Shown here piece after piece: positions 38,284 to 48,544 of a stretch of DNA of 64,000 nucleotides (the first letter of the stretch is position 1; every line of letters begins with the position of its first letter). Under the pieces are notes generated by a model. That model ran no database searches, had not been told where the DNA came from, and saw only the letters and a list, made by a program, of their open reading frames with translations. A program made the translations under genes and the position numbers. The DNA is from Neptunomonas antarctica (GTDB lineage: Bacteria; Pseudomonadota; Gammaproteobacteria; Pseudomonadales; Balneatricaceae), in assembly GCF_001305295.1 (NCBI RefSeq), contig NZ_LJSI01000027.1:119669-183668 (forward strand). The letters run 5' to 3'.

Positions 38284-40890
38284 TTAACCCGTATTTCGCA
38301 TACCGGCAGAAATGCCCGCCATCGTCACCATCAATGCCTGTTCCAGACGCTGGTCAGGATGATTACGATCACGATACAGCAGCTCGGCCTGTAAAAAATG
38401 GAGTGGATCAATGTATGGATTACGCACATCGATAGATTGCTGAATCACTGGATTACCCACCAGCAATTGCTCGCACTGTTTAATTTCCAATACTTTTTCT
38501 ACCGCAATCGTTAGACGATGCCTCAAACTGGAACCTAATACTTTTAACTCTTCGGATACCAGGCGGGATTCATAATACTCCGTCAGGCGTGTATCACTTT
38601 TCGCCAACACCATCTCCAGCATATCGACGTATGAGCGAAAGAATGGCCATTGTGCATACATCTCATGCAGTACCGGCAATTCGTTATCGCGCACAGCCGT
38701 TTCCAATGCCGTATCTGAACCTAACCAGGCAGGCAACATCAGACGAATCTGCGTCCAGGCAAAAATCCACGGAATAGCACGCAAACTTTCCACACCGCCA
38801 TCGGCCTTGCGTTTAGCCGGACGAGAACCCAGAGGCAATTTACTGAGTTCCTGTTCTGGTGTGACAGCCCGAAAATAAGCAACGAACTGTGGGTCATGCC
38901 GCACGACCGAGCGATACGCATTAAAGCCTGTCTGTGCCATTTTCTCCATCTGATCACGCCAGACGTGTTGCGGTGAAGGTTCAGGGGAAAGTGTAGCAGC
39001 CAATACAGCGCCGGTATAAAGTTCCAGATTGCGTATGGCCAGTTCCGGTATGCCGAATTTAAAACGGATCATCTCACCCTGCTCGGTCACACGTAAACTA
39101 CGATCAACCGACCCGGGAGGCTGCGCGAGTATCGCTGTGTGGCTTGGGCCTCCCCCCCGTCCGACGGTGCCGCCACGTCCATGAAACAGTGTCAGATGCA
39201 CGTTATATGCCTGGCATACCTCGGTTAACGCTTCCTGAGCTTTAAACTGCCCCCAGGCCGCCGCTAACTGGCCGGCGTCTTTGGAGGAATCAGAGTAACC
39301 GATCATCACTTCCTGATGACCATGGGTATATTGTTTGTACCAGGATACGGAGAGCAGAGCGTCAATACAGTTGCGCGCATTATCCAGATCGTCCAGCGTT
39401 TCAAACAACGGAACGACACGAATATCATGCTTGATGCCCATCTCACGCAACAACAAAATAACGGACAACACATCGGAAGGATGGCTGGCCATGGATATAA
39501 CATAAGAACCCAGTGCAGCAGGGTCTGCTGTGGCTACGACTTTGCAGGTATCCAGTACTTCTTGTACCTCAGCAGACGGATTCCAGTCACGAGGGATCAA
39601 TGGACGCTTGCTTTGTAATTCTTTCAGGAGGAAGGCTTGTTTACCTTCTTCTGTCCATTGCGTATATGAGCCTAAGCCATAAAACTGCGATATCTCTTCA
39701 AAAACCTGTGCGTGACGGTCTGAACTCTGTCGGATATCCAGTCTGACAAGTGTTGTACCAAAACAACCGATACGCCGGATAATATCTTCCAGCGGTCCCT
39801 CTGCAATAATATCCATACCGCACTCGAGCAAAGATCGGTGGCACAGCAGCAACGGTTCAAGTAACTCTTCGGAGGTTAGCATCGGACAATGGCTATCAAG
39901 CCCCTGCTGGCTTAAATGCTGTTTTATCCAACTTTGGGTACACATCAGTGCATCGCGTACTTCACCTAACAGGTGGCGATAAGGCTCTGCCGCATCACCC
40001 ACCCGCGCGCGTAACTCATGGTTGCATGCATGCATCGATAATTCGGCACGTAACGCATCAATATCACGTATATAGAGATCAGCAGCCATCCAACGAGACA
40101 GCATCAGCACCTCCTCGGTAACGGTCGCGGTGACGTTAGGATTTCCATCACGGTCACCACCCATCCAGGAAGCAAATCGTATAGGTGAACATTCCAGTGG
40201 TAAACCCTGACCAAGAATGGCACGCGTTTGTTCGTCAAGGCGCTTTAGAAACGCAGGAACCGCTTCCCAGAGCGAATTCTCAATAACAGCAAAGCCCCAC
40301 TTTGCTTCATCAATTGGCGTGGGACGAACATGGCGGATCTCATTGGTATGCCAGATCTGACTAATCAGTTCATTTAAACGATGCTGCGAAGACTCACCGC
40401 GATCTAAACCCCGCAAGCAATCAGTAATAGAATCATATTTCTGAATCAGTGTTCGGCGGTTAACTTCAGTAGGGTGAGCCGTTAGTACCAAATCAACTTG
40501 CATCTCTACCAGAGTCTGCACTATTTTCTCTGCTGCAAGACCATCACCTTTCAGTTTTTTTAATAGCTGAACATAGGAATCGGCTGCTTCCAGGTCACAA
40601 ATTTCCTGATGTCTACGTACCCGATGGTGCTCTTCAGCAATGTTAGCAAGATTAAGAAATTGAGTGAACGCGCGAGCGACAGGAAGCATTTCATCCTCAC
40701 TGAGCCCCTTAAGCTCAGTCAGTAAACTTGCTCTATCACTTTCCGTACCATGGCGACCCGCTTTAGCCAACTTTCGAACCCGTTCTACTTTGTCCAGAAA
40801 ATCTTTGCCCAGATGTTTTTCTATTGTCTGCCCAAGACTACCACCCAACATCCTGACATCATCGCGTAAGGCTTCATGCAGATCATTCAT
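38284..40890 (-). CDS. ppc: Phosphoenolpyruvate carboxylase
   Basis: Anaplerotic carboxylation of PEP to oxaloacetate. VLTAHPTEVNRRTL, GGDRDGNPNVT and HGRGGTVGRGGGP are the catalytic signatures, and it ends in GMRNTG as all bacterial PPCs do. The start at 40890 (MNDLHEALRDDVRML) follows AAGGAG. 868 residues against 883 in E. coli. Confidence 0.97.
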   Translation of the reverse strand: MNDLHEALRDDVRMLGGSLGQTIEKHLGKDFLDKVERVRKLAKAGRHGTESDRASLLTELKGLSEDEMLPVARAFTQFLNLANIAEEHHRVRRHQEICDLEAADSYVQLLKKLKGDGLAAEKIVQTLVEMQVDLVLTAHPTEVNRRTLIQKYDSITDCLRGLDRGESSQHRLNELISQIWHTNEIRHVRPTPIDEAKWGFAVIENSLWEAVPAFLKRLDEQTRAILGQGLPLECSPIRFASWMGGDRDGNPNVTATVTEEVLMLSRWMAADLYIRDIDALRAELSMHACNHELRARVGDAAEPYRHLLGEVRDALMCTQSWIKQHLSQQGLDSHCPMLTSEELLEPLLLCHRSLLECGMDIIAEGPLEDIIRRIGCFGTTLVRLDIRQSSDRHAQVFEEISQFYGLGSYTQWTEEGKQAFLLKELQSKRPLIPRDWNPSAEVQEVLDTCKVVATADPAALGSYVISMASHPSDVLSVILLLREMGIKHDIRVVPLFETLDDLDNARNCIDALLSVSWYKQYTHGHQEVMIGYSDSSKDAGQLAAAWGQFKAQEALTEVCQAYNVHLTLFHGRGGTVGRGGGPSHTAILAQPPGSVDRSLRVTEQGEMIRFKFGIPELAIRNLELYTGAVLAATLSPEPSPQHVWRDQMEKMAQTGFNAYRSVVRHDPQFVAYFRAVTPEQELSKLPLGSRPAKRKADGGVESLRAIPWIFAWTQIRLMLPAWLGSDTALETAVRDNELPVLHEMYAQWPFFRSYVDMLEMVLAKSDTRLTEYYESRLVSEELKVLGSSLRHRLTIAVEKVLEIKQCEQLLVGNPVIQQSIDVRNPYIDPLHFLQAELLYRDRNHPDQRLEQALMVTMAGISAGMRNTG

Positions 40891-41044
40891 ACCCAACTCC
40901 TTCGTGTATACCCAATAACAGAGCATAGGTATTATTTATGATTAGCACAAATCAGGCTTTAGTAGACAGTGCTTAATAAAACAGCTTTAGTAAATAAGGT
41001 AATATGAGACTGGCGACGGAGCTCTTAATAGGTGTTTCCGCAAT

Positions 41045-41425
41045 TTAACGAAGTGCAGCGTGCAACTTATCTAACGCCATTCGGGCCAGCGTTTCATTTT
41101 CATAATAAACAGGACCTGCTGGTTGCACAGAGGCTATCAGTTGCAACTCAATACGGAAGTCTTGCTCCATTTGTACACCACGATCAAATAACATGTCGCT
41201 GGCAATCAGAGAAACCATCGGAATAATCCGATAACCCGATGCCGTTACCAATGCAATCTGCTTGTTTTTGCGATCAACGACTAAGCGAGGCTGACCTTTT
41301 AGGTCGTCGGATACATCAAACCCGCTGCTTTTGAGCGCATTCAGTTGCACTTGCCCTTTCTGCCAGTTCCAGTAGCCTAGCCCTGCCATTATCATGACCG
41401 CCAATACGAACCATGCCATTTTCAT
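41045..41425 (-). CDS. Small membrane-anchored protein of unknown function
   Basis: 126 residues with an N-terminal signal anchor (AWFVLAVMIMAGLGYWNW) and a soluble, likely periplasmic remainder. The start overlaps the mazG stop by 4 nt (ATGA), so it belongs to the relA-mazG operon. No family recognised. Confidence 0.7.
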   Translation of the reverse strand: MKMAWFVLAVMIMAGLGYWNWQKGQVQLNALKSSGFDVSDDLKGQPRLVVDRKNKQIALVTASGYRIIPMVSLIASDMLFDRGVQMEQDFRIELQLIASVQPAGPVYYENETLARMALDKLHAALR

Positions 41426-42234
41426 AATCCTTGCTGCTTTGCCTCGCTCCAGAACTGATCAAGTTCGTCCAGAGAATAGGTATCCCAAGTTTGGCCAGAG
41501 CTTTCTACGCAGGCTTCAACATAGTTAAAACGCCGCTCAAATTTCTGATTAGTCGATCGTAAAGCAATTTCGGCTTTAACCCCTAAGTGGCGTGCAAGAT
41601 TGACCTGAGTAAAGATCACATCGCCCATTTCATCCAGAATGGCTGCCTGATTACCCTGCTCAATGGCTTCACGAAGCTCAGCAATTTCTTCTTCCATTTT
41701 ATCTAACACAAGTAACGGATCATTCCAGTCGAAGCCGACCTGCGATGCTCGCTTTTGCAATTTATCGGCGCGGCTCAGTGCAGGCAGGCCTCGCGGAACA
41801 TCGTCCAGAATCCCGGTTTTTTTCTTGCCGGCCCGCTCCTGCTGTTTGATTATCTCCCAGTTCGCGCTGACCTCTGCTTCAGAAAGCACGGCCTCTCCCG
41901 GAGGTGTGCTGAGCTTCCCATCCGGAAAAACATGAGGGTGACGGCGAATCAGCTTTGTCACCAGTTGATTAACAATGGAGTTAAATTCAAATAAAGATTG
42001 CTCTTTTCCCAGCTGACTATAGAAGATCACCTGAAACAACAGGTCGCCCAGCTCGTCTTCCAGATGCGCCCAATCCTTACGCTCAATGGTGTCGGCTACC
42101 TCGTAGGCCTCTTCCAGTGTATGCGGCACAATCGTACTGAAATCCTGCTGTAAATCCCACGGGCAGCCATACTCAGGATCCCTCAGACGCCCCATCAGAT
42201 AAATAAGGTCCGATAATACATAGGGGATACTCAC
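41422..42234 (-). CDS. mazG: Nucleoside triphosphate pyrophosphohydrolase MazG
   Basis: House-cleaning all-alpha NTP pyrophosphatase. Two MazG repeats, with EEAYEVADTIE and EDELGDLLFQVIFY in the first and the EEEIAELREA / DEMGDVIFTQVN segment in the second. Length 270 compares with 263 in E. coli. It overlaps relA by 4 bases. In E. coli MazG lowers ppGpp, so adjacency to relA fits. Confidence 0.94.
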   Translation of the reverse strand: MSIPYVLSDLIYLMGRLRDPEYGCPWDLQQDFSTIVPHTLEEAYEVADTIERKDWAHLEDELGDLLFQVIFYSQLGKEQSLFEFNSIVNQLVTKLIRRHPHVFPDGKLSTPPGEAVLSEAEVSANWEIIKQQERAGKKKTGILDDVPRGLPALSRADKLQKRASQVGFDWNDPLLVLDKMEEEIAELREAIEQGNQAAILDEMGDVIFTQVNLARHLGVKAEIALRSTNQKFERRFNYVEACVESSGQTWDTYSLDELDQFWSEAKQQGL

Positions 42235-44483
42235 TGCTGAAAGCCGCTACGTTGACGATGAACATCCACCACATTAGGTACCTGACTAATTTTATCCATA
42301 ATACGACCCAAGAGTTCCAAACGTGAAATTTCAACCGTCATGGTTAAATGCGCGAGGTTACTATGCTTATTCGTTACTGTATTGGCCGTCAGAATATTCA
42401 TTTTTTCATTTGCCAGCACCATCATCACATCCCGAAGTAGCCCGGAACGGTCATAGGCTTCAATACTGAGATCAACAGGATAAGTGGTTTCACCCTCTTC
42501 ATCCCAATCAACAGCTACAACCCGTTCTGCTTCATTTTCACGCAGATTCAATAAATTATTACAATCTTCTCTATGAATGGAAACACCACGCCCATGCGTG
42601 ATAAATCCTACAATAGGATCACCCGGTACGGGTTTGCAACAAGTAGCCATCGTTGTCAATAAATTACCCACACCCAAAATACGAATATCAGAGCTACTCT
42701 GTTTCTTTTTCTTATCCCGCGAAATCACAGGCAGAACCAGATCCAGCTGTTCATTATCCGCCGGTGTTTCGACTTGTCGCTGTGCCGCATTTAATATCTG
42801 CGACAAACGAAGATCGCCGCCCCCTAAGGCTGCAAACACATCTTCCGCTGTTTTATGATTTACTTCTTGCGCCAGATGCAGCATATCGACTTCACGCATC
42901 GCAATCGCTAAACGTTTGAACTCACGTTCAACCATCTGGCGGCCCGCTTCTTCATTTTTATCTCGATCCTGCATTTTGAACCAGTGCGCTACTTTTGCAC
43001 GGGCACGCGATGTCGTCAGATAACCAATATTCGTATTCAGCCAATCGCGGCGGGGCTGCTCATCTTTTGCCGTTAATATCTCTACCTGGTCACCCGTTTT
43101 CAACGGTTTATTCAATGAAATAATTCGGCCATTAACCTTGGCACCCCGGCAGCGGTGACCAATGGAAGTATGGACACGATACGCAAAATCCAGAGCAGTC
43201 GCCCCCAAAGGCATGTCAATAACATGTCCATCCGGGGTAAATACATAGAGCCGGTCCTGCACCACATCGCCACGCAAGATATCACCGAAAGCTTCCGTAT
43301 CTCCCAGGTCATCATGCCATTCCAGCACCTGTCGTAACCAGGCGATCTTATCTTCATAAGCATCACTTTTAGAATTAAGATCCGTACCTTTATATAAATG
43401 ATGCGCACACACACCTAACTCAGCTTCTTCGTGCATTTCGGAGGTGCGAATCTGGACTTCCAGTACCTTTCCTTCCGGACCGAATACAGCCGTATGTAAT
43501 GACCGGTAACCATTGGGTTTGGGTGATGCTATGTAGTCATCAAATTCATGGGGAATATTGCGCCACAAACCGTGGATGATACCTAATGCGGTGTAGCAAT
43601 CTCTTATTTCTGGCACCAGAATACGTAGTGCCCGTACATCATATACCTGGCTAAACTCGATATTTTTACGCTGCATTTTTCGCCAGATGCTATAGATGTG
43701 TTTCGCCCGACCATCGACATTAGCATCAATATTTTGTGCTTTTAACTCACGCTTCAGGGTACCTACGACATTATTGATGAACTGCTGACGATCCAGCCGC
43801 TTTTCATCCAGCAACTGGGCTACATGCTTATAATCATTGGGTTTCAAATAGCGAAACGAGAGATCTTCCAACTCCCATTTGATATGACCAATACCTAAGC
43901 GATGAGCTAATGGAGCATAAATATCAAAGACTTCACGGGCGACCAGGTAACGTTTGCGGCGGGACGCTTCTTTTACACCACGTATTGCACAGGTACGTTC
44001 GGCGATTTTGATCAGCGCTACACGCACGTCATCAATCATGGCCACCAGCATCTTACGGAAGGTATCAATCTGACGTGCGTTAGCACCTAAGACGGAGTGT
44101 TCAACACGTGGATTAGTGAGACTACCAATCGCAGCCATCTGTAAGACACCTTCAATTAGCCTGCCAATAACGGGGCCAAATTGGTTTTTAACGGTATCTA
44201 ATTTAAGTTTATCTTCTCTCACACTGCGGTACAGAATCGCAGCAATAATTGACTCTTGATCCTGTTGTAGCTCAGCCAGAATCTGGGCCATTTCCAAGCC
44301 TGTCAGGTAGCTATTATTTGACAGGACATCCGTCTGTTCACAAACCTGCTTTGCTATTTCACAGGCGTGACGCACCTGCTCCACATCGTTAATTTCTATC
44401 TGTTGCTGTAAACGCCACAACCACAAATCCAAATCGACTGTTCCGTCATCACGAACGGGATGATCTTCACGAACCTTCACCAT
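42231..44483 (-). CDS. relA: (p)ppGpp synthetase RelA
   Basis: Ribosome-associated stringent-response synthetase, 750 residues. The synthetase domain is seen in GRAKHIYSIWRKMQRK and DDYIASPKPNGYRSLHT, followed by TGS, zinc-finger (TMATCCKPVPGD) and ACT domains. In the N-terminal domain the HD catalytic pair of bifunctional SpoT is missing (the position reads LYRSVREDK), so it should make but not hydrolyse (p)ppGpp. First of the relA-mazG operon. Confidence 0.94.
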   Translation of the reverse strand: MVKVREDHPVRDDGTVDLDLWLWRLQQQIEINDVEQVRHACEIAKQVCEQTDVLSNNSYLTGLEMAQILAELQQDQESIIAAILYRSVREDKLKLDTVKNQFGPVIGRLIEGVLQMAAIGSLTNPRVEHSVLGANARQIDTFRKMLVAMIDDVRVALIKIAERTCAIRGVKEASRRKRYLVAREVFDIYAPLAHRLGIGHIKWELEDLSFRYLKPNDYKHVAQLLDEKRLDRQQFINNVVGTLKRELKAQNIDANVDGRAKHIYSIWRKMQRKNIEFSQVYDVRALRILVPEIRDCYTALGIIHGLWRNIPHEFDDYIASPKPNGYRSLHTAVFGPEGKVLEVQIRTSEMHEEAELGVCAHHLYKGTDLNSKSDAYEDKIAWLRQVLEWHDDLGDTEAFGDILRGDVVQDRLYVFTPDGHVIDMPLGATALDFAYRVHTSIGHRCRGAKVNGRIISLNKPLKTGDQVEILTAKDEQPRRDWLNTNIGYLTTSRARAKVAHWFKMQDRDKNEEAGRQMVEREFKRLAIAMREVDMLHLAQEVNHKTAEDVFAALGGGDLRLSQILNAAQRQVETPADNEQLDLVLPVISRDKKKKQSSSDIRILGVGNLLTTMATCCKPVPGDPIVGFITHGRGVSIHREDCNNLLNLRENEAERVVAVDWDEEGETTYPVDLSIEAYDRSGLLRDVMMVLANEKMNILTANTVTNKHSNLAHLTMTVEISRLELLGRIMDKISQVPNVVDVHRQRSGFQQ

Positions 44484-44678
44484 GGCTAATTGCCACTCCT
44501 TTACTCTCGACTCTGTCGTTTTTATAACGATTCTTTTTTATTATGGCAAAGAACAAATAACCCAAAGCAATACACAGGGTTATTCACTTCATACATAGAG
44601 TCGAACGTTCAATTTTGTATGACCTCTAATTACAAGCAAGTTCCATGCTCAAATAAAATCATCCTATACTCATTATAA

Positions 44679-44701
44679 AAAAAGCCGCTTAGCGGCTTTT
44701 T
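44679..44701. terminator. Terminator after cysM
   Basis: AAGCCGCT-T-AGCGGCTT with A and T runs on both sides, in the gap between cysM and the upstream end of relA. Confidence 0.88.
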
Positions 44702-44710
44702 CAGTATAGG

Positions 44711-45613
44711 TTATATGGGGTCAAATACCCCGGTTGACAAGTACCGGTCACCCCGATCGCAGATAATGCAGACAATCACTGCGTTTTCTACCTGCTCACT
44801 TAGCAGCAAAGCACCTGCAACAGCCCCTCCGGAAGAGACTCCGCAGAAAATCCCTTCTTTCGTCGCCAGGTCGCGCATTGTATTTTCTGCATCCTGCTGG
44901 GTAATATCTATTACTTTATCGACTCTGGTTGCATCAAAAATGGTGGGCAGATAGGCCTCAGGCCAACGCCGGATACCGGGAATCTGAGACCCTTCTTGTG
45001 GCTGAAGCCCAACAATGCTCACCTCAGGATTTTGCTCCTTAAGAAAGCGCGAAGTGCCCATAATCGTGCCAGTAGTCCCCATGGAGCTGACAAAATGCGT
45101 AATCCGTCCTTGAGTCTGGGCCCATATTTCTGGTCCTGTCCCTCTATAATGCGCCTCAGGATTGTCACTATTTGAAAACTGATCTAAGACCGTACCGTGA
45201 CCTTTTTCTTGCATTGACAGTGCCAGATCACGCGCATGTTCCATACCCTGTGCTTTGGTAACAGAAATTAATTCCGCACCATAGGCCGTCATCGCCGTTT
45301 TACGTTCCATACTCATGTTATCCGGCATAATCAGTACCATACGGTAACCTTTAATAGCCGCCGCCATGGCCAGAGCAATACCCGTATTACCAGACGTCGC
45401 TTCAATCAGCGTATCACCAGGTGATATATCACCCCGCTGTTCCGCTCGCTCAATCATACTTAATGCCGGCCTATCTTTTACTGAACCAGCAGGATTATTG
45501 CCCTCAAGCTTACACAGAATCACATTACCACGTTGATTTTCACCAATACGCTGCAAACGTACCAACGGGGTTTTTCCAACATAATCAGCAATCGTAGGAA
45601 ACTCTGTACTCAT
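44711..45613 (-). CDS. cysM: Cysteine synthase B
   Basis: PLP enzyme making cysteine from O-acetylserine and sulfide or thiosulfate. EGNNPAGSVKDRPAL holds the PLP Lys, ATSGNTGIALA is the substrate loop, and SSMGTTGTIMG binds the PLP phosphate. 300 residues matches CysM (303) better than CysK. Monocistronic. Confidence 0.95.
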   Translation of the reverse strand: MSTEFPTIADYVGKTPLVRLQRIGENQRGNVILCKLEGNNPAGSVKDRPALSMIERAEQRGDISPGDTLIEATSGNTGIALAMAAAIKGYRMVLIMPDNMSMERKTAMTAYGAELISVTKAQGMEHARDLALSMQEKGHGTVLDQFSNSDNPEAHYRGTGPEIWAQTQGRITHFVSSMGTTGTIMGTSRFLKEQNPEVSIVGLQPQEGSQIPGIRRWPEAYLPTIFDATRVDKVIDITQQDAENTMRDLATKEGIFCGVSSGGAVAGALLLSEQVENAVIVCIICDRGDRYLSTGVFDPI

Positions 45614-45781
45614 TTGATTTACCTGCTAGCGTCTTAAAACAAAATGGACTAAGAATATTGGATATTATACCTTAGTGTTCTAGCAGAGAATAATAAAGAC
45701 CCTAAAATCAGGAGTCAAATTAACTAACAGTGTCTCTGCATCTGAGATATATCTTAATTTTATGAAAACACATACCCCACG

Positions 45782-46537
45782 TTATAATGCGCGTTCTTGG
45801 TGTTCTTTCAATTTACTTAGCGGTGTACCCAACGAAAAGCCTAAACGCTGAGTTAATTCACGTGCGTTATTTTTAAGCTGCTTGCCGGATTGTATGTCGA
45901 TACTTTTTCCGGCGAAAATTAACCAGTTACCACTTTGTGTCGCACAACTACGAATATCCGGAAATAACTCACGCAAGAGACTCAAGGTTGCTTCACTCTG
46001 ATGATCGCGCCAGCAGTTCAGTACCAGCCAACCATCAGGCTTTAGACGGTGATAACATTCATGTATAAAATCTGGTTGAAGCTGTTGCTCATCTAATCCA
46101 TCCGGCCCGTATATGTCACTAAAAATAATATCGGCTAGTTTACTCTCCACACTCTGTAAAAAATCTTGTGCATCCATGTTATGCAATTGCAGCCGCTTAC
46201 TACGCGGCAACTGAAAATATTTATAAGCCGCATCAATGACACCCGAGCGAAGTTCCACAACTTCCTGCTTGAGTGAAGGAAAATTAAAATGTAAACACGT
46301 GTTAAGACTCCCTGCACCCAGACCCAGGCTAATACAGCGCTTGGGCTCACAAAATAGCAGCACTAACAACATCGCACGCACGTACTCATGCTGCGGTATA
46401 GCGGGCTCACTTTTCAACCAACAACTTTGTTCATCAACATCGCCAAAGGACAGATAGCGCTTATAACCATCATCCAATACCCGTATGACACCAAACTCAT
46501 CGTAACCACGATAAATCTCTTTTCCGGGAATCGACAT
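45782..46537 (-). CDS. Spermidine synthase-like methyltransferase-fold protein
   Basis: 251 residues with a Rossmann core: ISLGLGAGSL (motif I), VVELRSGVIDAAYKYF, and FSDIYGPDG in the position of the catalytic Asp segment. It is related to spermidine synthases but lacks a full N-terminal domain and the typical GGGDG. It may be an aminopropyltransferase homologue without polyamine activity. Together with the gss gene it suggests, weakly, active spermidine metabolism. Confidence 0.7.
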   Translation of the reverse strand: MSIPGKEIYRGYDEFGVIRVLDDGYKRYLSFGDVDEQSCWLKSEPAIPQHEYVRAMLLVLLFCEPKRCISLGLGAGSLNTCLHFNFPSLKQEVVELRSGVIDAAYKYFQLPRSKRLQLHNMDAQDFLQSVESKLADIIFSDIYGPDGLDEQQLQPDFIHECYHRLKPDGWLVLNCWRDHQSEATLSLLRELFPDIRSCATQSGNWLIFAGKSIDIQSGKQLKNNARELTQRLGFSLGTPLSKLKEHQERAL

Positions 46538-46612
46538 TAAATCTCCTTAATTTTCCAGACAGCCCTCTAAGTAGCTCTCTAGATTAGCTTTGTAATTTAG
46601 CTTTGTTATTTA

Positions 46613-46951
46613 TTAGCGATTCAAGCCGTCTGTTTTAGCGGCACAAATCAGATCGTTACGATGCAACCCCTGAATTTTATGAGTCCACCAGGTTACCGTC
46701 ACTTTACCCCATTCTGTCAGAATAGCGGGATGGTGTGCTTCCGCTTCCGCCAGATCGGCCACTTTTTGCGTAAACTTCATGGCTTCAATAAAGTTTTTGA
46801 ACGAATACGTCCGTTCCAGTTGCGTAATACCATGGCGGGTTTCAATATGCCATTCAGGGATCTGAGGCATTGACGCCTGCAGTTCGTCCGCTGTAATCTG
46901 CGGCACACCCACCCGGCAAGCTTCGCAGTGCAAATCATCTAACTTATCCAT
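46613..46951 (-). CDS. phhB: Pterin-4a-carbinolamine dehydratase
   Basis: Recycles the 4a-hydroxytetrahydropterin formed by phenylalanine hydroxylase. Characteristic residues are EAEAHHPAILTEWGKVTVTW and THKIQGLHRND. The start is at 46951 (MDKLDDLHCE) with AGGAG upstream; the frame is open 20 codons further. Length 112. No phhA in the window, so it may serve as an orphan. Confidence 0.92.
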   Translation of the reverse strand: MDKLDDLHCEACRVGVPQITADELQASMPQIPEWHIETRHGITQLERTYSFKNFIEAMKFTQKVADLAEAEAHHPAILTEWGKVTVTWWTHKIQGLHRNDLICAAKTDGLNR

Positions 46952-47331
46952 CACTTTTCTCCTATCTGAGCCTTGTATGAAAACGAGAAGATAACTACTG
47001 TTCCCCCACACTTACCCAGTACTAATACTCTCAATGCCAATCAACACCAAGGTCACGCTTAGTTTCTGAATTTTACCCTCTGTATTCATAATATAGTAAA
47101 TTAAAGCATCGTGATTTTTATAAACTATTTCGGGAAATGGTCAGGAGAAGCGGTAGATAGAATTCGATAGGGGGGGGGGGTGTGAAGTGCGGAACTGTAA
47201 GCTGAATTGCTTGTGAATACTTTTAAGGAGCACTTATAACGAGAACTGATAAAGGACGCGGCTGCATTGTGAAAATATCACTGCTACCATTTAGTGAATT
47301 GTGCAAAAAATGGCAACAGCGATAGTCGATA
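46952..47331. other. Intergenic region between phhB and proV with an 11-G tract
   Basis: 380 bp. Contains the promoter of phhB and the 3-prime end of the proXWV message. 47170-47180 is a run of 11 G. No ORF and no clear terminator. Confidence 0.6.
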
Positions 47332-48534
47332 TTATATTTTTTCTTCTACGTGCTTTTCCGCCCCGCCCAGTATTTCAGCAATATTATGACGCGAGAGTTC
47401 ACCTTTTAAGTTACCCTCTTCATCCACAACAGGCAGTGGGTAGTCAGCTTCCAGCGTTTCTGGAATAACACTTTCTAACATCGCATCCGGTGAAATAGCC
47501 GGTAACTCTTGCCAAATATCGGCGCTCATCTGCTGCGATCCATCATCGCTACATGCTTCCAAAGCATCCAGAGTGACTATGCCCTGATAACCATCATCGT
47601 TAACATAATAACCATGGTTACCTTTAAGCGCTTTCATCTGCACCAGCGCTTCGGCAATGGTATCAGCAGTAATCCTTCCAGAAGGTGGTTTCATCACCGT
47701 TTCAACGGTGAGCGCTCTGGCGCGATTAACATCCTTAACGAACGCTTCTACATAATCATCCGCAGGATTAAGAAGAATATCTTCTGGTGTCCCCTGTTGA
47801 ACCATTTCACCATCTTTCAAAATGGCGATACGGTCACCTAATCTGAGTGCTTCATCCAGATCATGCGTAATAAAGATAATCGTTTTATGCAACTTGCCTT
47901 GTAGCTCAATCAACTGATCTTGCATTTCGCTACGGATCAACGGATCCAGTGCTGAAAAGGCTTCGTCCATCAAGAGAATTTCGGCATCGGTGCACAAAGC
48001 ACGTGCCAAGCCAACACGCTGTTGCTGCCCGCCCGATAGTTGCGATGGATATTGCGCCTCATACCCAGCCAGACCAACTGTTTCAAGCCATTCAGTCGCC
48101 TTAGCCGTCCATGCCGCTTTACTCTGTCCTTGTACTGCCAGGCCATAGCCCACATTTTCAAGCACGGTTCGGTGCGGCATCAAGCCAAAGCGCTGAAATA
48201 CCATCGACATTTTATATCGTCTGAATTCCTCCAACTCTTTAGGCGAGAGTTTCATCACGTCAATATTATCGACTCTGATGACGCCTTCGGTCGGGTCAAT
48301 CAAACGGTTAAAGTGGCGGATCAATGTCGATTTACCAGACCCGGATAGGCCCATAATGACAAAAATCTCCCCTTTATTGATGGTTAAATTAATATCCTTC
48401 AAGCCCAAGGTATGGCCCGTTTCGGCAAGGATATCATCTTTCGATCGCCCCTCATGTACCATAGACATGACGGATTTAGGGTTCTTACCGAAGAGTTTGT
48501 AAAGACCTTCTATTTGGATCAGTGGTTCAGGCAT
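47332..48534 (-). CDS. proV: Glycine betaine/proline ABC transporter, ATP-binding subunit
   Basis: ATPase of the osmoprotectant importer. Walker A GLSGSGKST, signature LSGGQQQRVGLARAL, Walker B ILLMDEAFSALD. A C-terminal CBS pair (about 280-400), as in osmoregulated OpuA/ProV proteins, is present. 400 residues matches E. coli ProV. Last gene in proX-W-V, 10 bp after proW. Confidence 0.95.
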   Translation of the reverse strand: MPEPLIQIEGLYKLFGKNPKSVMSMVHEGRSKDDILAETGHTLGLKDINLTINKGEIFVIMGLSGSGKSTLIRHFNRLIDPTEGVIRVDNIDVMKLSPKELEEFRRYKMSMVFQRFGLMPHRTVLENVGYGLAVQGQSKAAWTAKATEWLETVGLAGYEAQYPSQLSGGQQQRVGLARALCTDAEILLMDEAFSALDPLIRSEMQDQLIELQGKLHKTIIFITHDLDEALRLGDRIAILKDGEMVQQGTPEDILLNPADDYVEAFVKDVNRARALTVETVMKPPSGRITADTIAEALVQMKALKGNHGYYVNDDGYQGIVTLDALEACSDDGSQQMSADIWQELPAISPDAMLESVIPETLEADYPLPVVDEEGNLKGELSRHNIAEILGGAEKHVEEKI

Positions 48535-48544
48535 TATCTATACC

